From Labyrinthula sp. Ha (taxonomy: Eukaryota > Sar > Bigyra > Labyrinthulida > Labyrinthulaceae): a stretch of 64,000 bases of DNA. The notes below the pieces were generated by a model. It worked only from the letters and a program-made list of their open reading frames with translations. It made no database searches and was not told where the DNA came from. Numbering within the stretch: the first letter of the stretch is position 1; every line of letters begins with the position of its first letter. This document shows positions 22,422 to 31,926 of this stretch, piece by piece. Location: the NCBI GenBank assembly GCA_015227615.1, contig JAALGZ010000033.1:310001-374000 (forward strand), read 5' to 3'. A program made the position numbers and the translations under genes.

Positions 22422-25400
22422 ATATATTGGTCACTTAAAATTTGAATTATTTGTTTTTCCCTCGTGCCACTTTTTGCGAATTGCCAAGAAGTAAACTAAG
22501 TTTGATGTTTCTAACTTAAAAAATATTTCGTTGAATCACAACTGTATTGATTTTGTTCATATTAATGTGAGAAGCCAAGATTTTGCCATATAGATATCAG
22601 CCTTCTGTAGGCCGCAGTAAAAAAATTTACTATTTAACATAATTTCTTTCAGTAATAGTTCAGGGACTCCTTCTAAGCTTGAATTACCTTAGAAGATGCC
22701 AAGTGGTTTCCATTGGAGACAATTTTGCAAAGGGCATCGGGCACAAGAAGGCTTAGTGTACTCGAGTAATTCCAACCTACAAGATCAGGTCTAGATTCGA
22801 TTTGAGTTAAATAAGTGAGAGAAACTTATTCAGCTCTTCATATATCCTACTTTTCACTATTCTGAATTCTCTCCTGCTAGTATTGAACGTAAATGTGGAA
22901 CCAGGTAAAATCTTCCTGTACGTAATCTACTAAGTTTGCCCAAAGGATTTACCCTTATTAGATACCCTGTTAATGCCTTTCACACATTTCTAGGTGAAAC
23001 ATTACCCTTTTATAGCAAAGGTAAGTAGCACGTCACTAAAAGTTAGGCTTTTCATGGTGTTGATAATAGTTGTTTGATAGCTATATCCGTGTCTTCAGAA
23101 ATTAGTCAGCGCTAAGTGATACAATTATGAATAATTTCTTTAACTTTTACAGAAGAGTATTAAATGTTTATGAAATATGTCTCATGATGAGTTCATACTC
23201 TTACCACCTGACGAGCAACTGTTGAAGCTTAAGTGACTTATAAACGTTATTGTAGGTAATGAAGCTCTTTGATCGAGTGAGTTCCCCTAAGAATAGTGAA
23301 CCAAAAGTAGTGAAGGCTGCAACACTTTCTCAGTTTTATTGAAGTACTTAGCTCTATAGGATTCAGTTTAAAATATTAGCCGCCTGGGTTAGCTGATAGT
23401 ATTAGTACTTTTTAACTGTACATCTACTGGTGAAATTCAAACTTTGCATTATAATGAGTTTTATTTTGTTTGATCTAAGCGATACATCGATTCCAAGACT
23501 TGAACAGGTTCTGAGATGTGTTTATATTGCTGACTGTAAGCATCTAATTTGTTTGTTAGTTGGTGATTTTGTTTTGATCACGTGGGTTTTAGTCTTGGTC
23601 TATCGATAGTTACCTAGGGTGAGATTTAAAAGGTCTAGACAAGTTATTTTCGTACACTTAGCGATAAAATGCTTGTTTTGCTATTCCAAGCGCTAACTAC
23701 TAGTAGAATATTTCCGTTTATACCAAAGCCCAAAAAAATGCAGTGCCCGGAAATGTGTTCCAGTGTCCAGAGATTATACACGCACAGTCCGTATGGGACG
23801 GACGTGATAAAATCTTGTGTCTCTTTCAACAACTTTTATCGTTTCTATTGTTCAAGGCCTAATTCTGAAGATATGTCCATAAAGGAAACTCGCCTTGCAG
23901 GTGCTCTGCTGCTTTAGCTATAAAACTATTTTGTCACAACTTATATATTAAAGCTAACACAGCGATGAGAGTGGCCATACATGCTAGATATTTGAGATTA
24001 GAAATTGCATGGTTTGGGAATAATAATACCTCGCTTTACTGCACACCTATTACAGAATGTGAACCATTTTGGGTTAATGTACTTACACATTTATAGTTTG
24101 GTACGGCAACTGTTTTTTTTTCACTTTTTTCAACGAAGCCAACCATATTCATAAATAAAGGTGTACCCTACAACCCATTTAGATTCAATTATGTGGCAAG
24201 AGTTGTCACTAGAGAAGTAATTTGTAGACTGTCGATGAAATTGAATTAAAGTTTTCTTGTGCGCTTTCTTTGGTTGCACAATTAAAGCGGAAGCAGCTTT
24301 ATAGCTGTTAAAGGGCAGTAAGTAACTATTACAGCCGAGCGAAGAAAAGGAACAATTTGTTTCCAAAGCTGTTACTTGCTTAGTATGCTCAAGAAGGGAT
24401 GTGGTCAAAACCTTGATGTACAATGCTCCTGGTACCCCTTAAAAATCTCTCTAAACTATTTGGTATTTGGAGTTATACGGATGGTTTGGAACTAAGCAAA
24501 AAACCTCAAACCATGTCTTTGTAGAACTTGATAGTTAACTGGAGATTTCATATTCATGGTTTAATCTTGGTCATGAAGTAACTAATCTCTCTCTTTGAAA
24601 TTACTCTATGTCCCAGCTTTTATAAACAATCTAACAGAACTCTCCTGTAGAAGGAATGCAGTTGAACCACGCTTGTAATCGCCATGGTTACGGGACTTAA
24701 CTTAAGAAACGATGAATAGGCTATAATTACAAATTGTTGTCTGTAATGAAAATTTCCTCTCTGTAAGCGATACAATCGAGGCCGCAATGAATTTTTTTGC
24801 TGCCATAAACTTAGAGTCCGAGTGCCTTTAGCATTGAATTGGTGAATGAGTTCGGAGGTGTCAATTTGCCAATGGAAACTGCCCTAGGCGATGTTTCGCA
24901 TTAGAACGAAGAATAGGACAACAAACCAAAGAAAAGTTACGGTTAAACTTGAGTAAAGCTAGCCCAAAAAGCAGTATACACGCCTTGAGCCCGTGTAAAT
25001 TCAATCTCGGTCTTATTAGTCCCCTCACTCCAGCTCTGCTGCCTGAATTGGCCTCGAGTAAAGAACCCCAGTTTTTGGTCTCCCAGCTGCAAAGAGTTAA
25101 CACCGGGCACAGATTATGTTATGGGTCATGTCTTTAACTCATTAACTTCAGAGCAATTAACTCTTGACAGTGAAGGGAAACGCTAGATAATACTATTAGA
25201 ATAACCTCCCCTATCGACAATTCACACCAAGTAGAAAAGTAGTTTCGAACTCAGGCACCAGAACCTATTCCATAGCATCTGGAAGGAGCTGCTTTCAAAA
25301 TTAAATGTTGTCAACAAGTGTCTAATTTGCTCCAGGTTGCACTTGAAACAAAAGGAGAGCTTAATTTGTATTAAATGAAGAGCCTAGGAAATTATACCCT

Positions 25401-25925
25401 TTGTTCTAGCCCACTTTCCACACATATATGACTACGGTCTACAGAGAACAATTATTGCCAATGTCACACCCTACGTATATGTAGACAAAGCGAGACAAAC
25501 CATAAATGGGCATATTACGGTTTTGAAAGTCACTTTCAAATGCTTTCTCTATTCATCTTTTCTCATTGTTGCCTGCGTTATAACAAGAGACAATTATTTC
25601 AAGAAATCACCTGGCATTATATTTATTAATACCTTTCTGCAAAGTATTGTTCAAGGTTGCATTAATGGAGTGAGAACACAAATAAATAAATTTTGTTTGG
25701 TTGCACTGTGTATAAACAAATTCTCGGAAGGACACTAAAGTGCTGATACTTATTTCTGTCGGCTGTCTAGAACTACGACGCAATATCACACAAACCGAAA
25801 ATGGTTGCATTCATGCATAAGTTTACGAGTTCATAGACAGAGGAAAAAGCACAGTTACATGTGGTTTCTCTCTTCTCTTGGAAAGAAAAGGAAGATTAAA
25901 ATGATTAGCCTTTAGGTTGGTTTAT
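22422..25925. other. gene-free stretch with one richer coding-like patch
   Basis: About 3.5 kb without an intact gene. A more GC-rich patch at about 24850-25190 is open in several frames and reads like coding sequence in places, but it is interrupted and unidentified. Frames at 24130-24423 (minus, 97 codons) and 23669-23917 (plus) lack family features and proper starts. Confidence 0.5.
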
Positions 25926-27371
25926 CTACTTGGTAATTTGGTTCAGCTGATCATAGTCGGGTAGTTTGCCAACGTTTCCCATTCCTGCTAAAGTGAGGTT
26001 TCCACCTTTGATCATTTTCTGAGCTACTGCTGCTAAGGAGTCAGCAGTAACAGAACGAACACTCTCTATGTAGGTTTCTGCAGGGGTGTAGTTTCCATAG
26101 ACTAGAACTTGTCTGCCAACATCTTCCCATAATCCTTTTCTCTCTTCCAGACGCATAACAAGTGCACTTTCAGTTTGCTTCTTTGCTCGCTCAACCTCCT
26201 CACTGGTATAACCTCCTTTGTCCATCAAACCAACAAGCTGCTCCGCTAGAACGGTTGCCATGTCTCCGAGATTCTCATCCGGTGCAAGTCCTTGAACGCC
26301 AAAGACTCCAGTCCTGTCGTACATATGATTGAAGCAATTGCTATGCTCAACCCATAAGTGACTTGTGAGTACTCTTTGATACAGTCTAGAGTATAGACCT
26401 TTTCCAGGCCCACCAGCAGAGAACGATCCTCCTCCACCACATAAGAAGTATAGAACCGTTGAGTTCACAATATCTTCTAAGGAAGATGATTTCCAGTTGA
26501 TTCCATTAACACCTAGGGCAACTCCAGAGAGACCGGTATACCCAACTTCCAGTTTGCTTGAACCCTTGTATCCTGGAACGGCATCGGGAGCAAACTCAGT
26601 TGCCTCTGCATAACTTGGCGAAGCAGAAAACTCAGTATCAAGTGTTCCAATAACTTCAGATACTTGTTCATCACTTAAGCCGCTAGAAACAAAAACCATG
26701 TTTTCTGGTTTCATGAAGGTTTTGTACAAAGATTTCATTTGTTCACTACTGATTTTAACTCCCTCTGGCGCCATTGTAGATTTTCCTAGCCCTTTACCAG
26801 TTCCAAAAGCAGCTTCGTGAATCAAACCCTCCATCTTCATTTCTGGATTCCCTTCCATTGCTTCACTATCCAAAGCTAGCAAAGGAAGCTTCTCGTCAAT
26901 GTCCCAAGGAGCAAATTTAGGTTGATTCAGAATTTCACCCAACAGATCAGAGCTATAACTCAAGTTTTCTGCAGTTGGGAGAAAATCCGCTGCAACACAG
27001 AATGTGTCTCTGGAAGAAGCCGCGCTCAAGGAGACGCCAAGGGTTTGAGCATCATACAACACTCGGAGGTTAGTCCTCTTCAAGGTAGACCCAAAAGCCA
27101 AATGTTCCATGAGGTGTGAGGTTCCAGCATGCGTGGAAGGAACCACGGCGCTTCCAACAGAGATGAAAGCTCCAAGAGAAGCAACAGGTGACGCTAAAGA
27201 AGGATTTCCAGTGGATACAAACTTGGCTCCGTTCTGCAGGGTTTGAATTTTTGGTGAGCTTAACGAGCTTGCATCTACAGTGCTAGATGAACGCAGTCCT
27301 GGAAGCTGGATGTCCAAAGAAGGTTGAGCAGAGATAGCAAAACTTCGGCTTAATCGAGGAAATCTAATCAT
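25926..27371 (-). CDS. PMPCA: mitochondrial processing peptidase alpha subunit
   Basis: Single-exon 481-residue M16-family protein. The alpha subunit binds presequences while the beta subunit cuts them as proteins enter the mitochondrial matrix. Visible: an N-terminal Arg/Ser-rich segment (MIRFPRLSRSFAISAQ) suited to a mitochondrial presequence, the inactive-type M16 N domain (NGAKFVSTG...HAGTSHLMEHLAFGST) and the alpha-specific glycine-rich loop GGGGSFSAGGPGKGLYSRLY needed for substrate handling, then the C-terminal M16 domain. HLMEH (86-90) still fits the HXXEH zinc motif usual in beta, but the region of the third ligand reads LALDSEA, so catalysis is doubtful. It is divergent from the QTRT2-like gene, 133 bp apart. 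UQCRC2 is less likely because of the loop. Confidence 0.92.
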   Translation of the reverse strand: MIRFPRLSRSFAISAQPSLDIQLPGLRSSSTVDASSLSSPKIQTLQNGAKFVSTGNPSLASPVASLGAFISVGSAVVPSTHAGTSHLMEHLAFGSTLKRTNLRVLYDAQTLGVSLSAASSRDTFCVAADFLPTAENLSYSSDLLGEILNQPKFAPWDIDEKLPLLALDSEAMEGNPEMKMEGLIHEAAFGTGKGLGKSTMAPEGVKISSEQMKSLYKTFMKPENMVFVSSGLSDEQVSEVIGTLDTEFSASPSYAEATEFAPDAVPGYKGSSKLEVGYTGLSGVALGVNGINWKSSSLEDIVNSTVLYFLCGGGGSFSAGGPGKGLYSRLYQRVLTSHLWVEHSNCFNHMYDRTGVFGVQGLAPDENLGDMATVLAEQLVGLMDKGGYTSEEVERAKKQTESALVMRLEERKGLWEDVGRQVLVYGNYTPAETYIESVRSVTADSLAAVAQKMIKGGNLTLAGMGNVGKLPDYDQLNQITK

Positions 27372-27504
27372 TTTTCAGTTTTTATTGATTTTCTTCAATC
27401 AATCAAATCTCGTGACTTCCCTGTTTAGCCAATGACAACAGTGGAATACTTCCCAATGAGATTGCTTTATTTCATAGTTTAGCCAACCAAATTAAAAGGC
27501 CAAG
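27372..27504. promoter_or_regulatory. bidirectional promoter, MPP alpha / QTRT2-like
   Basis: 133 bp between two divergent ATGs. It contains GTTTAGCCAA twice in direct orientation (27423-27432 and 27477-27486) and further CCAAT-like strings (GCCAATGAC, CCCAATGAG). No clear TATA box. Both genes must be driven from here. Confidence 0.55.
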
Positions 27505-28647
27505 ATGATAATTTTTCGAACACTTAGCGGTTGGTTGAAATTTTCTTCAACAGAAATTTTGGAATGGCTTTTAGAAAAAAACAATGAATTGTACCTGTCG
27601 ATTAATGTCTCTGATATTTTTGAATTAGAAAGGATTTTTGCCAAGAATACAACGTTGTCCTTGAAGGAGTTTCTTTCTGCACCTGATAAGGTTAAGTTTT
27701 GGATAAATGCTGTTGATTTGTCGCTTGATAATGAGGTTCTACCACTGCCTAAACAGCGTAAAAATAATGGACTTATTTTGTCAAAAAAGGGCAACAAGCA
27801 CAAGGTTAAGATAGGTTTGCAACAATACTTCAGTTTTATTAAGCAACTACAGGTGCAATCATTTTCGCACATGTTTGTTTTTTCGAGACTGTCTGCTGAC
27901 CGAAGAGAATATGAACCACTAGCGTTGGCGAAATCTATAGCCAAGAAAAATCTGGAGTTCTTTTTGAAAACACCAATTAATCTACGTGAAACCATTCGGT
28001 TTGTTGTTGTAGGTTTTGAACTGGAAAATGAGGACATCTTTATTGATAGTATCTTAGGTAACTACGTCAATATTGATACCGGAGATGGTTCCAAGTTTAT
28101 ACGTGAGGAAAGTGTTAAAATATTAGAGTCGCTGCCTTCTATGAAGCTGCATTTTGTTAATTTCACAAATAAGACACTATCAAGGAATAGCAAGAAATTA
28201 GTCCATAGATACATGGAGTACTTTACACGTTTTGAAGAGTTTGAGTTTACTCGAAATATCGAACTTTCTGTTTCCATTCAATTTGATAAACTTTGCCCGA
28301 AAGAAAGTTTAGAGAGTTTGATTTCATGTCTTTCAACCTTCAGCTATGTTGAATCAAATGTATCCGAAGCTATGACAGAAGGGAGGAAATATCTACATCT
28401 CGAAGAAAACACCATCTACATAAGAAACCTCTTGAGTGAAAGATTAACTGGGAAGAAAGAACCTTTGTCATTACGGTGTATATGTTTTGCATGTAAGCAG
28501 TATCGGTCCGGGTATATAAAATACCTTGTTGAAGTCAATGAAATCTTAGGAGATTCAATGCTCCATATTCATAACATCGAAACTTTATTGGAGCTTAGTA
28601 AACTAGTCGAACGAAAATTTAAGTTGAAGGTTGTTTTGGAAGACTAG
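27505..28647 (+). CDS. QTRT2: queuine tRNA-ribosyltransferase accessory subunit 2-like
   Basis: Single-exon 380-residue protein ending in the tRNA-guanine transglycosylase zinc site: C325-x-C327-x2-C330-x25-H356, with the usual surroundings YIKYLVEVNEILGDSMLHIHN. In eukaryotes QTRT2 pairs with catalytic QTRT1 to insert queuine at the wobble base of GUN tRNAs. The N-terminal two thirds are divergent and I do not see the catalytic Asp motifs of QTRT1, so the accessory subunit fits best. No QTRT1 lies in the window. Its start is 133 bp from the MPP alpha start, suggesting co-expression with a mitochondrial gene. The stop is followed at once by further TAG codons. Confidence 0.75.
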   Translation: MIIFRTLSGWLKFSSTEILEWLLEKNNELYLSINVSDIFELERIFAKNTTLSLKEFLSAPDKVKFWINAVDLSLDNEVLPLPKQRKNNGLILSKKGNKHKVKIGLQQYFSFIKQLQVQSFSHMFVFSRLSADRREYEPLALAKSIAKKNLEFFLKTPINLRETIRFVVVGFELENEDIFIDSILGNYVNIDTGDGSKFIREESVKILESLPSMKLHFVNFTNKTLSRNSKKLVHRYMEYFTRFEEFEFTRNIELSVSIQFDKLCPKESLESLISCLSTFSYVESNVSEAMTEGRKYLHLEENTIYIRNLLSERLTGKKEPLSLRCICFACKQYRSGYIKYLVEVNEILGDSMLHIHNIETLLELSKLVERKFKLKVVLED

Positions 28648-28660
28648 CTCTAGGCCTAGC

Positions 28661-28768
28661 TTGTGCAACACTCTCGTGCAAGTTTAAGGTGAAAGGATAC
28701 TTGAAGATAACATTACTGTTGGCGTTTTATCTTCACCCTATCAGTGTTTGCGCAACGGTGTATATAAG
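28661..28768 (+). promoter_or_regulatory. lipase promoter: GTGCAA/TTGCGCAA sites and TATA box
   Basis: TTGTGCAA (28661-28668), CGTGCAA (28675-28681), palindromic TTGCGCAA (28748-28755), then TATATAAG at 28761-28768, 45 nt before the ATG at 28814. The sites are the ones clustered upstream of the P450. An inverted repeat TGAAGATAA...TTATCTTCA (28702-28710 and 28727-28735, 16-nt loop) lies between them. Confidence 0.5.
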
Positions 28769-28813
28769 GTGCGAAAGTTACTCTTATGTCCGCCCTGAAA
28801 CAAGCAAAACCAA

Positions 28814-29757
28814 ATGACTCTAAAAACAGTTGTTATACTCTCAACGCTTGTTGCTTTATACTTAGCAGAATACAACGAAAATGAAGCATATCAAGCCTTG
28901 GGTTACTCTGCAATAGCAAACTGTCCTAACGCGGATGTGATTCGGTCCTGGGAATGTAGGTTCTGCACTGGTGGAGTCTTTCCAGCACCACAGCCAGAGC
29001 CACTAGAACCCAGATCAAGAAGAGTACTTACCTCCGTAGAAAACGAGCTTGGCCTAGCAGTTCTAGGAGTCGATACAAATGCACAAAGAGTTGTAGTAGC
29101 CTTTCAAGGAACCACGAACGCAGAACAAACAATTAACAATTTGGATATTATTCACCACCAACTTCCTGAGCTTTGCGATGGTTGTGCTATTGCAACAGGG
29201 TGGTGGGATGTCTGGGAATCTTTCCAAGGGAGCATAGTAGGTAATATAACTGAACTAGCAGCTGAATTCGAAGTTAATCAAGTTTTCTTGACTGGACATT
29301 CTCTCGGTGGTGCTCTAGCAACTGTGACCGCAGCTTTGCTTCAGTTTGGTATGTTTTTTTTCATTTTTACTTTGCAGAAGCTCCCAATTTGGATTTAATT
29401 TCTTACACTTTTGGATCACCTAGAGTTGGAAACCAAGCTTTCGTTGAATACTATCTTGCTGGAGTTAGTGAGTCATATAGAGTTGTCAACTATCATGATC
29501 CTATACCATCGTTGCTGCCAGTGCTTGGAGACGCGTACAGACATATCCCACAAGAAATTTGGTACAACGTAGAGCCAGAGGAAGGGCAAGAACTAGCACC
29601 CAACTCTTACACCCTCTTGAGTGAGAGCAACGGAGAGGATCCAGATGGCCAAAATAGTAGATGCGAGTTCTTGAATGTTTTTAAGTGGTGTACTGATGGA
29701 AGCAATCACGAAATATATTTAAACTCATATGTTTTCACCGGTGAGGCGAACTGTTAG
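28814..29757 (+). CDS. secreted class-3 (Rhizomucor-type) lipase, two exons
   Basis: Exons 28814-29348 and 29378-29757 flank a 29-nt GTATGT...TTTGCAG intron. Splicing restores the family sequence LLQFEAPNLDLISYTFGSPRVGN; reading through meets a stop. The product is 304 residues with an N-terminal signal peptide (about 1-18). The alpha/beta-hydrolase triad is Ser163 in GHSLG, Asp219 in NYHDPIP and His289 in SNHEIYL; the oxyanion motif FQGTT is at 98-102. Several Cys (37, 48, 51, 121, 124, 274, 283, 304) suit disulfides of an exported enzyme. It likely hydrolyses acylglycerols outside the cell or in a vacuole. Its promoter shares TTGCGCAA-type sites with the P450. Confidence 0.94.
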
Positions 29758-31123
29758 AAAACTCTATCTTAAGATTAAAACTAATTATTATTTTACTAGA
29801 AACAATACAAGTATATAGACAGCTTTAATAAATTTAAAGCAACATATTCTTCATGCTTACTTTTCCTGAAACGTACATCAGCCAACGATAAAACGGATTT
29901 TTGAAAGTAAAATACCAACTAATATTCATTGAATACGGTGTTTTAATGCTATTCATACTTGGTGAGGTTGCAGCCTGCGAATTTAGCAAAAAAATGAAAC
30001 CATTCTACCCCTCAAGAACAAAAAGTGTTAAGAAGTCAGAGCTTCCTAGAAACTATAGATAATATAACTTAGACTTAGCAAAGTAGTTTACTTGTCTTAG
30101 TTGAATGTTTTTTGTTTAAACTTTTCCACATCTTTCATTTCAAGTCACAGATTTGCAAACTTGTAAGGCCTTAAAGTAAATTTTGGCTTCCCTCTACACC
30201 AATAAAATGGAGCGCGATTTGTTTTCGCTGAAGATTCCATGAACTCGTTCATCTTTCGTTCATTATAAAGCATTTAATATGGCAATGAAAGTCTAGCTGA
30301 AGTTGGTGTATCACGATGTAGAAACCTTCGAAAAGAAGAATCTTAAGGGTATCAATACGGCCATTTTTCTGTAGGTAAAAACCTTCAATCACGGCTTTAT
30401 TACTACTGAAACCATAGCTCTAATATTCAAATAATTGTTTTGGATAATTTTTTTATAGCAATATAAATCAAATATTTTATATATTTTCAAATTAAATATT
30501 CTCGCTGCTTGACTATAGTTTTCAACATTTCTCCGTATTTTAGAGATAGTACGAACTGAAAAAGAATATTTCCCCTCGAAAACATTCTTTCTTTATTTCT
30601 TAATCCATGAGAGTAAACTTTTATTATATTAGAATAAGAATCCAAGAATATTTAAATTTGAACAAAAAGGCATTAAGTAAGTATAATTTGATCCGAACAG
30701 CTTTCAATAATTCATATTCTTTTCTGATACCCCCGTTTACAACCTAAAGAATATGATTGAAGGTACTGTTAATGTGATAGCTAATCATGGAATTTGTTCT
30801 TTGGATTTTTTTTCACCCTTCTCCTGAATCATATTCATTCTAAATAATAACTCTTTTTATATAAAATTTCCAAAACAAGATACCAAATTCTAGTTCTTAA
30901 ACTATATACAAAATTCTTACACCTTCACCATGAATAAGAATTAGGCATTATTTCCAGTGTTATACGGAACATGTTTTTTTCATTTATTTATTATTTTAAT
31001 TACTCCTTATATGAAACAAAAAAACCGGCCCAATATTTAATACCGTACTTTTACGCGAAAGTAAATAAACTCCTGAAGTAGATTTCCAAATATAAATACC
31101 ATATCTACATATAAAATGCCATC
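29758..31123. other. AT-rich gene-free spacer
   Basis: About 1.4 kb, very AT-rich (long A and T runs near 30460-31080), between lipase and SDR 3' ends. I see no gene, repeat or RNA. Confidence 0.6.
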
Positions 31124-31926
31124 TTAAATAACACCTACTTTTGTATTTCCCCCATCAATTGCAATACACTCACCAGTAATAAACTTACTCTCTTCAGAAG
31201 CCAAGAAATAAATTAAATCCGCAACTTCTTCTGGTGATATAATTCTCCCTTCTGTCTTAGCTAAAGGTTGTGTTTCCATAGTATGAGACATAAATTTTTC
31301 AAAATCTTCACCCACCATACCCAGTTTACAATAAATAGGAGTACGAATAACTCCAGGACTTACTCCATTAACTTGAATGCCAAATTTAGCAAGGTCAACT
31401 GATCCACAACGTGTCTATATAATGATAGAAAAAATATTACCAGCTGATCTACTGCAGCTTTAGATGCACCATAAACAGCACTACCAGCATAACTTTACAT
31501 TCCCATTATACTATAAATATTGATAATACTTGGACGTAAAATTTTATCAAATTTTCTTAAGTATGGAATAACTTGCTCAGTCATTTCAAAAACTGTTCTA
31601 ACATTTGCATTGAACACTCCTTCAAAAGTTTCCAGGGATTTTTGACCAACTTCACCTCCTCGAAAAATCCCAGCAGAATTAACAAGTGTGGTGAGTGTAT
31701 TAGTATCTAGCTTTGCCATACTTTCTTTCACTGCAGATGTACAGGCATTTGGTTCCGTAAGGTCCCAAGTGACATAATCATGTATGAAGCCTTGTCGCTT
31801 CAGTTTTTGGAGAGATTGGACATTTCTTCTGATTCCAATAACTTTAAAACCTCGTTTTGTGAGTTCTTTAGCAGATGCTTCTCCGATTCCAGACGAGGCT
31901 CCTGTGCAAATAGCTGTTCTTATCAT
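31124..31926 (-). pseudogene. short-chain dehydrogenase with one in-frame stop
   Basis: Exons 31926-31441 and 31414-31124 on the minus strand, split by a 26-nt GTAATA...TATAG intron; spliced length 259 codons. Visible: CTGASSGIG (7-15), NSAG, a YGASK active-site motif, DQLTRCGSVDLAKFGIQVNGVSPGVIRT and the C-terminal FLASEESKFITGE...DGGN of classical SDRs. Codon 144 (31497-31495) is TAA within conserved GM-x-SYAGSAVYGASK, where relatives usually have Lys or Arg. Everything after it is well preserved. This may be a very young pseudogene, a segregating null allele, a recoded stop or a sequence error. Taking the stop as part of an 18-nt intron would delete conserved residues, so I reject that. 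Confidence 0.82.

Noticed and set aside
24130-24423. 97-codon minus frame
   Set aside because: No ATG start, no recognisable motif, no neighbouring exon evidence.
31479-31496. An 18-nt intron that would remove the SDR nonsense codon
   Set aside because: It would delete conserved residues SYAGS before the active-site Tyr and is shorter than every other intron here.
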